64,000 nt of DNA from an uncultured Collinsella sp. (GTDB lineage Bacteria; Actinomycetota; Coriobacteriia; Coriobacteriales; Coriobacteriaceae). The stretch covers positions 62,001 to 126,000 of the forward strand of contig UQIW01000001.1 in the NCBI GenBank assembly GCA_900541235.1, in the 5' to 3' direction. Position numbers and translations under genes: made by a program. Under the pieces are notes generated by a model, which had not been told where the DNA came from, did no database searches, and saw only the letters and a program-made list of their open reading frames with translations. This document shows positions 7,156-15,302 of this stretch, in pieces (positions within the stretch are counted from its first letter, which is position 1; each line of letters opens with the position of its first letter).

Positions 7156-8295
7156 CTAGCAGGCTAAATCGCGCAAAGCGTCAATCGCGGTGTCGACTTC
7201 CTCGTCCGTGTTGAAATACCCAAACGAGAAGCGGACGACGCCCTGGCGCTCGGTCCCCAGCGCGCGGTGCATGAGCGGAGCGCAATGGGCACCGGGGCGC
7301 GTCGCAATCCCCCACCCTTGCATGAGCGCGTCCGAAATCTCGGCAGAGTCGATATCGGCTACGTTGAGCGACACAATCGCAGAGCGCGCCTGCTGGTCAA
7401 AGGCACCGTAGAGCTTAATCCCCGGAATCTTGCGCACACCGGCAAGGAAGCGATCAGCGAGCGCACGCTCGTGGGCAGCAATCGCCTCGACCCCACCCTG
7501 GGCCTCGATAAAGTCGAGACCAGCGGAAAGTCCCGCGATGCCATGACCGTTGAGCGTGCCCGCCTCAAGGCGCGTGGGCCACTCAAGCGGCTGCAGCGCA
7601 TCGAAGCTGTGCACGCCCGTGCCGCCCATGGCCCACGGAGCCACGTCAATGCCCTCCGCCACGGCCAGGCCGCCGGTGCCTTGAGGTCCCATGAGCCCCT
7701 TATGGCCGGTAAAGCACACAATGTCGAGCCCCATGGCCTGCATATCGATATGCATCGCGCCGGCAGACTGCGAGGCGTCGACGATCACCAGCGCGCCGGC
7801 CGCATGCGCGATGGCAGCCACGCGCGCAATGTCGACCGCGTTGCCGGTCACATTGGAGGCGTGCGTCACCACCACGGCACGCGTGCCCGGCGTGACCAAC
7901 CGCTCGAGCTCGTCGTAGTCGAGCACACCGTTCGCGTCGCAGCCCGCATGCTCAACCGTCACACCCTGCTCCGTCGCCAAGCGATTGAGCGGACGCAGCA
8001 CGGAGTTGTGCTCAAGCACCGTCGTGACCACGCGGTCGCCGGGGCGCACCACGCCATTGATAGCGGTGTTGAGCGCCGCGGTGGAGTTGGGCGTAAAACA
8101 CACATGGTCCGCCCTCGGGCAACCAAAAAGGCGCGCAAGCTTGGCGCGGCAGCCGTGGATGGTACGCGCGGCGTCAAGCGCACCCGACGTGGCACCGCGC
8201 CCGGCATTGCCGAGCGAGCACATCGCCTGCGTCACGGCATCGATGACCGCCTGCGGCTTGTGCATGGTCGTCGCCGCGTTATCCAGATAGATCAT
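7156..8295 (-). CDS. Cysteine desulfurase-like PLP enzyme (class V aminotransferase)
   Basis: A 379-residue protein beginning MIYLDNAATT, the family hallmark. PLP-binding features are in order: SxALN-type segment FTPNSTAALN, VTHASNVTGN, DASQSAGAMHID (the pyridine-N-binding Asp) and CFTGHKGLMGPQGTGGL, whose His-Lys holds the Schiff-base lysine. The C-terminal RPGAHCAPLMH carries the catalytic-loop Cys. The subgroup next to selD/yedF genes in many anaerobes is thought to release Se or S from (seleno)cysteine; that role here is inferred from context. ATG 8295 has GGGAGG upstream, and its ATG overlaps the TGA of the DUF3343 gene (ATGA), so the two are translationally coupled. Last gene of the selenium operon. 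Confidence 0.88.
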   Translation of the reverse strand: MIYLDNAATTMHKPQAVIDAVTQAMCSLGNAGRGATSGALDAARTIHGCRAKLARLFGCPRADHVCFTPNSTAALNTAINGVVRPGDRVVTTVLEHNSVLRPLNRLATEQGVTVEHAGCDANGVLDYDELERLVTPGTRAVVVTHASNVTGNAVDIARVAAIAHAAGALVIVDASQSAGAMHIDMQAMGLDIVCFTGHKGLMGPQGTGGLAVAEGIDVAPWAMGGTGVHSFDALQPLEWPTRLEAGTLNGHGIAGLSAGLDFIEAQGGVEAIAAHERALADRFLAGVRKIPGIKLYGAFDQQARSAIVSLNVADIDSAEISDALMQGWGIATRPGAHCAPLMHRALGTERQGVVRFSFGYFNTDEEVDTAIDALRDLAC

Positions 8296-8543
8296 CGCAC
8301 GACCTCCCACATATCGATCACGGTATAGCCCTCGGTGGGAACGCCCGCCGCGGCGAGTTCGCCGCGCAGCAGCTCCTCATCGGCAGGCAACGCCTTCCAC
8401 GCCAGACCGCAGCCGGCAGCGACCTCCCCGGGCACGGGAATCGTTCGCCCAGGAAGGCCGCGCTCGATGCATAGGGACTCGCAGCCCATGGCGGCCGCCG
8501 TGGTGGGAAACGTGATGACAAGCGCCGGGCGCTTCTCCCTCAT
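8292..8543 (-). CDS. DUF3343 family small protein
   Basis: An 83-residue protein with the putative-Se/S-binding pattern of DUF3343: ALVITFPTTAAAMGCESLC near the N-terminus, PVPGEVAAGCGLAWK in the middle and a strand-rich end (GYTVIDMWEV). Three cysteines (CESLC, GCGLAWK) could take part in sulfur or selenium transfer. DUF3343 genes co-occur with yedF, selD and csd-like genes, so a role as a Se/S carrier is a context inference. ATG 8543 follows GGAG at 5 bp; a TTG at 8558 is possible but less likely. 19 bp after yedF and overlapping the desulfurase start. Confidence 0.82.
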   Translation of the reverse strand: MREKRPALVITFPTTAAAMGCESLCIERGLPGRTIPVPGEVAAGCGLAWKALPADEELLRGELAAAGVPTEGYTVIDMWEVVR

Positions 8544-8562
8544 GACAACTCCAACCAATATG

Positions 8563-9189
8563 CTACGGGCGCACGACGCGCACGGCCTGCTCCATCTTCT
8601 CCACGATCACGTACATGTTGGTGACCTCGCCCACCGCAAGCTGGTCTTTAATGCCATAGTGGTCGAGGCAGGTACCGCAGGTGAGAATCTCGACACCCTG
8701 CTCGGCCAGGCCCTTCAGATCATCGAGCACCGGAGAGCCCTCGACGGTGAGCTTGGCGCCGCCGTTGTAGAACAGCATGGTCGCGGGCAGCTCCTCCTGC
8801 TGCGTCACGGCAAAGATGAAGGCCTTCATGAGCTTGTGGCCCAGCTCGTCGTCGCCACGGCCCATACAATCGGTGTAGACGGAAATGACGAGTTTGCCCT
8901 TGCTGGCGCTGGCACCACAGAAGGCAGCGCCATCCTGCTCGGGATCGGCCACGGCAACGGCGCCAGAAGTCGCGACGGTCACGTGCCACTCGGCGTCCGA
9001 GATCTTCTCGACCGAGGCCGTGCAGCCCTTCTCCTGCGCCATCTTGGAGATGTTCTTGACGGCGGTCTCGTTGTCGACCGAGGTCACCACGGCGCCCTCG
9101 CCGTCAAGCTGTTTGAGTGCCTTAAGCGTCTTGACGACGGGCAGCGGGCAGGCATCGCCCATGGCATTGACTTCAATTTTGGTAGACAT
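8563..9189 (-). CDS. yedF: Sulfurtransferase-like selenium metabolism protein YedF
   Basis: A 208-residue two-domain protein. Residues 1-75 are a TusA/SirA-like domain with the MGDACPLPVVKTLKAL motif, whose Cys in the CPxP box carries persulfide or selenide. Residues 95-208 are a DsrE-like domain with VISVYTDCMGRGDDELGHKL and EILTCGTCLDHYG. This domain pair defines YedF, which occurs almost only in genomes using selenium and is thought to handle Se upstream of SelD. It sits 58 bp after selD and 19 bp before the DUF3343 gene. No in-frame UGA is present. Confidence 0.92.
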   Translation of the reverse strand: MSTKIEVNAMGDACPLPVVKTLKALKQLDGEGAVVTSVDNETAVKNISKMAQEKGCTASVEKISDAEWHVTVATSGAVAVADPEQDGAAFCGASASKGKLVISVYTDCMGRGDDELGHKLMKAFIFAVTQQEELPATMLFYNGGAKLTVEGSPVLDDLKGLAEQGVEILTCGTCLDHYGIKDQLAVGEVTNMYVIVEKMEQAVRVVRP

Positions 9190-9247
9190 AGTAAATTCCT
9201 TTCGAATGAATCAATCAAGAACGATAGATAGTTGAATAAACAAACCG

Positions 9248-10297
9248 TTAACGGACAACGCGGACGGCAGGACCGCCCGGCTCCGCCTCGCAAACGCGAC
9301 CGACGACGGCGGCAACGCGCCCCTCGGCATGCAGACGACGCGCAAGCTCATCCACATCCGCCGCGGGCGCCGCGATGAGCAAACCACCCGAGGTCTGCGG
9401 ATCGTACAGCGCATCCAACATGCCCGGCTCCAGCTCATCGTCAACCGTCACGCGCGGGCCAAAGAAGTCCTGGTTGCGGTAGGAGCCCGCGGGGATAATG
9501 CCCAGACGCGCCATGTCGAGCACCTGGTCAAAGAGCGGCACCGCCCCCGATGCAAGCTCAACCTGCACGCCCGAGCCCTCGGCCATCTCGCACGCGTGCC
9601 CGATCAGACCAAAGCCCGTAATGTCGGTGCAGCCGTGAAGCTCAAGTCCCTCGGCCAGACGAATCGGTGCCTCGTTGAGGGTTCGCATCGAGTCAAACAT
9701 GGCTGCGGCCTCGTCCTGCTCGATGAGCTCGCCCTTAATGGCCGTGGTGATAATGCCCGAGCCGATGGCCTTGGTCAGCAGCAGAACATCGCCCACGCGC
9801 GCGCCGCTGTTGGCGAGCATGCGGTCGAGCGCGACAAAGCCGCTCACAGACAGGCCATACTTGGGCTCGTCGTCGTTGATGGTATGGCCGCCCGCGATGG
9901 AGCAACCCGCCTCGACGCACTTGTCGGCGCCGCCCGCCAGAATCTGACCGGCACCCTCGATGCCCAGACAACTGGGTATGCAGAGTAGGTTCATGGCATG
10001 GCTCGGCCGCCCGCCCATGGCGTAGATGTCCGACAGCGAGTTGGCCGCGGCAATCTGGCCAAACAGAAACGGATCGTCGACCATCGGCGGGAAGAAGTCG
10101 ATGGACTGCACAAGCCCCAGGTTCTCCCCTACGCGGAAGACGCTCGCATCGTCAGAGGTATCGAACCCCACGAGCAAGTTGTCGTTATGCACATTTGGCA
10201 AGTCGCCCAGGACCTGGGCGAGGGCTCCAGGAGCCAACTTAGCGGCTCAACCGCTCGCGGCCGTCATAGACGTGAGCCTAATCTGATCGTCAGCCAT
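9248..10297 (-). CDS. selD: Selenide, water dikinase, itself a selenoprotein (Sec17)
   Basis: Makes selenophosphate from selenide and ATP, the Se donor for Sec-tRNA and selenouridine. The true start is ATG 10297 (AGGAGG upstream): the first 16 residues lead into SG-U-AAK, where TGA at 10249-10247 encodes Sec17 in place of the catalytic Cys17, with Lys20 conserved. A gene caller would start at TTG 10237 and lose the active site. Downstream features are typical: GFDTSDDASVFRVGE (Mg/ATP Asp), DFFPPMVDDPFLFGQIAAAN, GGHTINDDEPKYG, TDITGFGLIGHACEMAEGSG, DPQTSGGLLIA. 349 residues, a normal length. It lies 70 bp after the activase gene and 58 bp before yedF, all co-oriented. Confidence 0.96.
10203..10249 (-). 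promoter_or_regulatory. UGA Sec codon and candidate SECIS of selD
   Basis: After the UGA (10249-10247) bases 10221-10203 form a perfect 8-bp hairpin, TCGCCCAG-GTC-CTGGGCGA, with GGUC at its tip about 32 nt from the UGA. A second, nearer option is GGCTC-CTG-GAGCC at about 10235-10223. Which one SelB uses cannot be decided by eye. Confidence 0.6.
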
Positions 10298-10367
10298 CGA
10301 TACCTCCTCTCATCGGTCAATCATTTTCTCCCAGTATACGCATGAATGCGAGCCTGCGGCGGATGCA

Positions 10368-11132
10368 TTAATTGAGCGCCTGTGCGCGAATCGCCGCGCC
10401 AATCGCTCCGGCAAAGCGAGCCTGGGGCGAGGTGGTCACCGGCGACCCCAGCAGCTCGCCCAACCGCTCCACCACGAAGGCGTTCTCGCACAGGCCACCG
10501 GTCAGGTAGTACGGGGCGCCCGCGGCCTGCCCGGCCATGGTCGCCACGCGCGAGACCACGCTGTCGATCACGCCACGTGCAATGTTCTCGCGCGGCTCAC
10601 CGCGACCGATCAGGCTGATGACCTCGCTTTCGGCAAACACCGTGCACATGCTGCTGATCTTGGTGGGCTCACCGGAACGCGCAAGGTCGGCCATCTGCTG
10701 TTGGGAAATACCCAGACGGTCGGCCATGATCTCCAAAAAGCGCCCCGTACCGGCAGCGCACTTGTCGTTCATGGCGAACTTGGCCACGCGGCCACTTTTA
10801 AGCTGAATGACCTTGGTGTCCTGGCCGCCCACGTCAATCACCGTGCCGTGATCGCCAAACAGGCGCACGGCACCGGTGCCGTGGCAGGTGATCTCGGTCA
10901 CGACCTTGTGCGCATAGGGCACGGCGACACGGCCGTAGCCGGTCGCGATCACGCGCACGTCGTCGGCAGCCACGTCATAGTCGGCTGAAGCGAGCTCGCC
11001 GCGCAAGCGCTCGGCCGCATCGACCGACGAATACCCCGTCGGCATGACGCAGGTCCACGCAATGGCGCCGTCCGTCTCCACCACTGCAGCCTTCGCGGCC
11101 GTCGAGCCTATGTCGATACCAATGCCAACCAC
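10368..11132 (-). CDS. Acyl-CoA dehydratase activase-like ATPase (YjiL/HgdC family)
   Basis: A 254-residue ASKHA-fold ATPase: GIDIGSTAAKAAV (phosphate 1), VIDVGGQDTKVI (phosphate 2) and the adenosine motif LTGGLCENAFVVE. C125 (NDKCAAGTG) and C163 (SSMCTVFAESE) are the two ligands that, in the dimer, hold one [4Fe-4S] cluster. Such activases inject a low-potential electron into 2-hydroxyacyl-CoA dehydratases or double-cubane-cluster proteins at the cost of ATP. It lies 50 bp after the 387-residue YjiM-like gene, its likely client, and directly before selD. The E. coli pair YjiL/YjiM has the same combination. Substrate of the system is unknown. Confidence 0.9.
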   Translation of the reverse strand: MVGIGIDIGSTAAKAAVVETDGAIAWTCVMPTGYSSVDAAERLRGELASADYDVAADDVRVIATGYGRVAVPYAHKVVTEITCHGTGAVRLFGDHGTVIDVGGQDTKVIQLKSGRVAKFAMNDKCAAGTGRFLEIMADRLGISQQQMADLARSGEPTKISSMCTVFAESEVISLIGRGEPRENIARGVIDSVVSRVATMAGQAAGAPYYLTGGLCENAFVVERLGELLGSPVTTSPQARFAGAIGAAIRAQALN

Positions 11133-11182
11133 GGCATCCTCCTTCTATGCGGCAAAGCAACTATCCCTTTGCCGCATTTGTC

Positions 11183-12346
11183 CTACAGGGTTTCGATAAA
11201 GGCGGCGATGCGGGTCTCGATCTGGCCCATGTCACCGTTGCTGTAGTCGGTCTCGATCTTCATATACGGAATACCCGCACCCTCGACGGCCTCCTGCATG
11301 CGCGCGCTCTCAACGTTGAAGGTGTGGCACGCCTGGAGCACGCTCTCTACCACGCCATCGACATGGTACTTCTCGCACATGGTCAGCGTGTTCTCCATGC
11401 GGCCGTCGTTAGGCGTCATGACCGAGCAGTTGATATCCAGGTAGCGGTCGGCGATGGCGCGCAGAATGTCGGGCGCGTCCGGGTCGATCATCATAGCCGC
11501 CGTGCGCTCGCCCGAGCAGTCGTCCATGCACACGACCACGCCGCCGTTGGACTCGATGGTGCGGCCAATCTTGTTGATCACACCGCCCACCGGGCAACCG
11601 GTGATCAGAATGCGCTTGGCGTCCGCCGCAACCGGGCGCTCGCCCGCGTCGTAGGCCTCGCGCAGCATGGCGACCTTTTGCTCCAGCTGCTGCGTATAGG
11701 CCTCGATATCAAAGCTGAACGTACCGGCAAACATAGTGCTCATCAAGTCGACGCCGCTCATGGCCGCCGGCTGATTGGCCTGCAGCGCAAACATCTCGAG
11801 CTGGGCCGCACGCAAGCGGTTGCGACGACGGACGGCAGCACGCAGGTCATCGTCGGTAATCGTGATGCCGTAGAAGCCCTCGAGCTCCTCCTTGAGCAGG
11901 CGGCACTCCTCGTACCAGCCTTCACGCTCGTAGGCGCGATCACGACCCTGCGGAAGATGCAGAATGTGCGTGCGCTTGAGCTCGTTGAGTAGCTCGTACA
12001 TCTTCTTCTTGCCGTCGCAGGTGGTCTCGCCGATGATCATGTCGCTAAAGTACGTAAACGGGCACTTTTGCGAGTAGGCAAAACCGTAGGTCGACTTGAT
12101 GAGCGGACACAGATTTGCCGGCAGCACCTTCTCGGCCTCGGGAATCACCTCGTCGGATGTACCGCACAAGGCCACACTTGCAGCGCCCGCGGCATCGATG
12201 ATCTCGAGCGGCGTATAGCTGCACAAAAAGCCGACCAGGCGATTGCCCGCCTGCTTGTAATCCTTAACGCGAATAAACGCCGCCTTGCGCTGCTCGTTGA
12301 ACTCCTCAAACGTGGATGGCAACGGCTGCTCCATATTTTCCGACAT
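11183..12346 (-). CDS. YjiM-like double-cubane-cluster protein (2-hydroxyacyl-CoA dehydratase family)
   Basis: A 387-residue protein very close in pattern to E. coli YjiM: NLCPLIKSTYGFAYSQKCPF, IIGETTCDGKKKMYE, ILITGCPVGG, SVMTPNDGRM, ACHTFNVES and a DYSNGDMGQIETRIAAFIE end. Double-cubane-cluster proteins hold an [8Fe-9S] cluster and, once charged by an activase, reduce small molecules such as acetylene in vitro; the natural substrate is unknown. The cysteine set fits this group better than true dehydratases, and no CoA-transferase or hydroxyacid dehydrogenase gene is nearby. ATG 12346 with AAGGAG is the start; the open frame upstream to 12706 is a shadow of the preceding gene. Second gene of the operon, after a 154-bp spacer containing a long palindrome. 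Confidence 0.85.
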   Translation of the reverse strand: MSENMEQPLPSTFEEFNEQRKAAFIRVKDYKQAGNRLVGFLCSYTPLEIIDAAGAASVALCGTSDEVIPEAEKVLPANLCPLIKSTYGFAYSQKCPFTYFSDMIIGETTCDGKKKMYELLNELKRTHILHLPQGRDRAYEREGWYEECRLLKEELEGFYGITITDDDLRAAVRRRNRLRAAQLEMFALQANQPAAMSGVDLMSTMFAGTFSFDIEAYTQQLEQKVAMLREAYDAGERPVAADAKRILITGCPVGGVINKIGRTIESNGGVVVCMDDCSGERTAAMMIDPDAPDILRAIADRYLDINCSVMTPNDGRMENTLTMCEKYHVDGVVESVLQACHTFNVESARMQEAVEGAGIPYMKIETDYSNGDMGQIETRIAAFIETL

Positions 12347-12383
12347 ATAACTCCTTAACAAACCTTTTAACCAACCAAGGAAA

Positions 12384-12485
12384 CGGCTTTCCCAGGTGCC
12401 CGAGGTTGCCGTGAAAAAGGAGCGCCGCGTACTTTGGTACGCAAGCGACGGTTTGAACGGCAAGATCGGGTGCCTGGGGAAGCCG
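12384..12485. repeat. 102-bp imperfect palindrome between the two double-cubane genes
   Basis: The left half from CGGCTTTCCCAGG (12384) matches the complement of the right half ending CCTGGGGAAGCCG (12485) over about 49 bases with a few mismatches, centred on GCGTAC-TTTG-GTACGC at 12427-12442. It would form a long hairpin in the mRNA and could attenuate or process the operon. Confidence 0.7.
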
Positions 12486-12500
12486 CCGGGACGAATAGTC

Positions 12501-13784
12501 CTAAATGGTTTCCAAGAAAGCCTCAATCCTGGTTTGCAGTTGGCCTGCATCCTCGCCGGCGTAGTCGGTCGTGATGTGCATAAACGGAATGCCGGCCTCC
12601 TCGGCAGCCTTCTCCACGGCAAACGACTCCATCTCGTAGAGCGTGCAGAACTGCAGGGCCACGTCGACGATGCCGTCGGCATGCAAGTCCTTGGCCATCT
12701 GGACAATGTCCTTCATACGCTGATCGTTGGGCGTAAAGACGGCGCAGTTAATCTTAAAGTAGCGCTCGGCGATGGCGTCGAGCATCTCGTCGACCGTCTC
12801 ACCGGACTCGTCGACCAGGTCCTTGTAGTAGCGCGAGCCCGTGCAGGACTCCTCGCCTACCACAACGCCGCCGGCCTTCTCGATGAGGTTGAACAGCTTC
12901 CAGTTGGGCACGGCCATGGGCGTGCCGGTGTACAGGATGCGCTTGGTCCCCTTGGGCGCCACGCCCTCGCCGGCCTCGACACGCTGCTCGCACTCGGCGG
13001 CCATCTCGTTGATGGCTCCGGTCAGACGCGGCGTATCGTCCATAAAGGCGGCCTGAACGGTCAGCAGGCTGTCGAGACCGCTGATGGGCGCCGGATCGGC
13101 AGCGCGCGTGGCAGCCAGACGCTGCAGGGCGCGACGCTTCTCGTTGACGGCGTGGATGGCAGCCTTCAGGCGCTCGGGCGTAATCTTGACGCCGCACTCT
13201 TCCTCGATCTTGGCGGCAAGCTTTTTAACCTCGGCCTTCCAGGTCACGAGCGTCGACTCGTCGTGCACGTTGGGGATATCCATGACGTACATGTTCTTTT
13301 GCGTGGCAAAGAACTCGTAGGCCTTCTTCTTGCCATCGCAGGTGTTCTCGCCCACCACCAGATCACTCGACTCAATGTAGGGGCAGACCTCGCCCAGCTT
13401 AAAGCCGGCAAAGCTCTTGATGAGCGGACAGGTGTTGCGCGGCAAGTGCTCCTCGACCTTGTCCGTTGCCCAGTCGGCACCCGAGCACAGGCCCACGGGG
13501 ATGCCATCGCAGGCAAGCACGATCTCCTCGGGCACGTAGACGCAGAACGAACCGACGATCTTGGTGGCCTCGCCGGCCTCCTTCTTGTCGAGCATCTCCT
13601 TAATACGGCCGCTGTGGATGTTGGTGGCGACAAAATCCAGGTAGGACGTAGACTTGGGGCGATTGTTCTGCGTCAGGAACATATCGCCGTACATCTGGCC
13701 CACGGCGCCCAGCAGCATGTCGTGGTCGGCAAGATTCATGCCGAGGCTCTCCCACATCGGATGGAAATCGAATTCTTCAGCCAT
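12501..13784 (-). CDS. Second YjiM-like double-cubane-cluster protein (2-hydroxyacyl-CoA dehydratase family)
   Basis: A 427-residue homologue of the 387-residue protein downstream, with a ~40-residue N-terminal extension. It keeps the matching cysteine positions: GSFCVYVP, GLCSGAD, NTCPLIKSFAGFKLGEVCPY, GENTCDGKKKAYE, GEESCTGS, INCAVFTPNDQRM and QFCTLYEMES, ending DYAGEDAGQLQTRIEAFLE. Having both paralogues with a full cysteine set suggests either a heterodimer or two separate reductases served by one activase. Classical dehydratase alpha/beta subunits are an alternative reading. It is the promoter-proximal gene of the operon; the 444-bp upstream region holds a 22-bp palindrome. Confidence 0.85.
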   Translation of the reverse strand: MAEEFDFHPMWESLGMNLADHDMLLGAVGQMYGDMFLTQNNRPKSTSYLDFVATNIHSGRIKEMLDKKEAGEATKIVGSFCVYVPEEIVLACDGIPVGLCSGADWATDKVEEHLPRNTCPLIKSFAGFKLGEVCPYIESSDLVVGENTCDGKKKAYEFFATQKNMYVMDIPNVHDESTLVTWKAEVKKLAAKIEEECGVKITPERLKAAIHAVNEKRRALQRLAATRAADPAPISGLDSLLTVQAAFMDDTPRLTGAINEMAAECEQRVEAGEGVAPKGTKRILYTGTPMAVPNWKLFNLIEKAGGVVVGEESCTGSRYYKDLVDESGETVDEMLDAIAERYFKINCAVFTPNDQRMKDIVQMAKDLHADGIVDVALQFCTLYEMESFAVEKAAEEAGIPFMHITTDYAGEDAGQLQTRIEAFLETI

Positions 13785-14180
13785 GACGGTTCCCCTCTCG
13801 AACCAAAAATGAATAGCTACGGTATTTCTGCACGGTGGGTGGCGAAAACCCAGCCGTGCTCAAACCCGGAATTTTGGGGAACCCGCTTTGCGGTCGATTA
13901 TTTAGTTGTGCGTCGTCTCTCCCGGAGCCGTGAACATACCTGCTCATATGCGGCTCCGAGCCATATACAGGGCGCGCGCGGCAACGCGACGCGAATATGT
14001 CTTCTGCAGCATCGGCGCGCCCTCCTTTTCTCGTCGAAGGTAACTATATCAACGGTTGTCGTCAAGACGAACACCGTCGACACGCGTACGACAACGTTGG
14101 GATGTGAGCATCTCGCTGTCTGATAATTAATTATCAGACTGATAAGGTTTAGTCATGTAGAAATCGGCGAACGGCGAAGT
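13785..14180 (-). promoter_or_regulatory. Upstream region of the double-cubane/selenium operon
   Basis: No gene is seen in this ~400-bp stretch. GTCTGATAATTAATTATCAGAC at 14118-14139 is a 22-bp perfect palindrome, the strongest operator candidate in the region, about 330 bp from the first ATG. A GC-rich inverted motif GGCTCCG.../CGGAGCC lies around 13923-13959 (CCGGAGCCG and CGGCTCCG). AT-rich DNA at 14040-14160 could hold the promoter. Confidence 0.45.
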
Positions 14181-14216
14181 GAAAACAAAGCGGTCGAGGA
14201 CTACCTCCTCGACCGC
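14181..14216 (-). terminator. Terminator of modABC
   Basis: On the minus strand GCGGTCGAGGA/TCCTCGACCGC forms an 11-bp stem with a 5-nt loop, followed by TTTGTTTTC, 13 bp after the modC stop. Confidence 0.85.
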
Positions 14217-14228
14217 ATCGCACCCGCA

Positions 14229-15299
14229 TTATCGGCAAACGAGATGAATCCTGCTTGCATCAAAATGCATGCGCAGAGTCTCACCCGCCTGCGGCAGCTC
14301 TTCCACGGGTACACTCACCTTATTCACCTTCCACTGCAGGCGCGTGGGCGCATCAGCACGCGGCACGTCCAGCAGCACCAGCCGCTCAAAGCGCGAATCG
14401 CTCACACGGGCCACGTGCAAATCGTAGCTGTTGCGACCGCGCTCCGCGCGATTGTCAACATGGAAGTAGCTCGCACGAATACCGAGGTACGTCACGTTAT
14501 CGGGAACCTCATGGCCCACGTTAAAGGTCATGCCCCAGTCCAGGGCTTCAACTTCCTGAGACCCGATCTTGCGCGCCCGGCTTGTGTTCTTGCAGCCCGT
14601 CAGGCGCAGCGCCGCCAGCGTCTGCGGACGGCGGACCACGTCCTCGACGGAGCCGATCTCCTCAACATGCCCGTCGTGCATCACGCAGATGCGCTGGCAC
14701 AGGCGGCACGCTTCGTCGATGTCGTGGCTCACGTAGAGCACGGTGCGGTTGCATACATCGAACAGGTCGAGCATGTTTTGCTCAAGCGCGCTCTTGAGAT
14801 ACGCATCGAGCGCGCTCATGGGCTCGTCGAACATAAAAATGCCCGGATGCGCCGCCACCATACGGGCAAGCGCCACGCGTTGCTGCTGCCCGCCCGAGAG
14901 TCGCGCGGGGTAGCGATCGACAAAATCGGCCAGACCGAAAATGCCCAAATAGCGCTCGGCGAGCTTTTTGCGCGCGGCGGCGTCGCCAGCATCCTTTACA
15001 CCGGCGCATACGTTATCGGCCACCGTCATGTTGGGAAACAGCTGATAGTTTTGAAACAACAGGGCGCATTTTCGCTCCTGGGGTGACAGGTTGATGCCAG
15101 CCGCCGAGTCAAAAAAGGTCACGCCGTTGACGACGATCTTGCCCTCGTCGGGCGTCTCCACGCCGGCAATGCAGCGCAGCGTGCAGCTCTTGCCGCAGCC
15201 CGAGGCACCAAGCAGCGCCACACGCTCCTCGCCGGCCTCAAGCTGCATATCGAGCATAAACCCCGGATAGCGCTTTTTTATGTCCAGAACGAGTGACAT
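14229..15299 (-). CDS. modC: Molybdate ABC transporter ATPase
   Basis: A 356-residue ABC ATPase: Walker A GASGCGKS near residue 31, Q-loop FQNYQLFPNMT, signature LSGGQQQR, Walker B IFMFDEP, and the H-loop in YVSHDIDEA. The C-terminal ~120 residues form the molybdate/TOBE-like regulatory domain seen in ModC. It powers uptake of molybdate (or tungstate) for the Mo-cofactor of formate dehydrogenase. ATG 15299 lies 4 bp after the modB stop, so the two are tightly coupled. Assignment to Mo rather than sulfate rests on the moeA/mogA neighbours and the modA homologue. Confidence 0.9.
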   Translation of the reverse strand: MSLVLDIKKRYPGFMLDMQLEAGEERVALLGASGCGKSCTLRCIAGVETPDEGKIVVNGVTFFDSAAGINLSPQERKCALLFQNYQLFPNMTVADNVCAGVKDAGDAAARKKLAERYLGIFGLADFVDRYPARLSGGQQQRVALARMVAAHPGIFMFDEPMSALDAYLKSALEQNMLDLFDVCNRTVLYVSHDIDEACRLCQRICVMHDGHVEEIGSVEDVVRRPQTLAALRLTGCKNTSRARKIGSQEVEALDWGMTFNVGHEVPDNVTYLGIRASYFHVDNRAERGRNSYDLHVARVSDSRFERLVLLDVPRADAPTRLQWKVNKVSVPVEELPQAGETLRMHFDASRIHLVCR

Positions 15300-15302
15300 G
15301 GC

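Noticed and set aside
10230..10237. TTG 10237 as the selD start
   Set aside because: It deletes the catalytic residue 17 and Lys20; the upstream ATG with AGGAGG reads through a Sec UGA.
12347..12706. 120-residue N-terminal extension of the 387-residue YjiM-like protein
   Set aside because: It is an out-of-frame reading of the preceding paralogue and the palindrome; AAGGAG-ATG 12346 is the real start.
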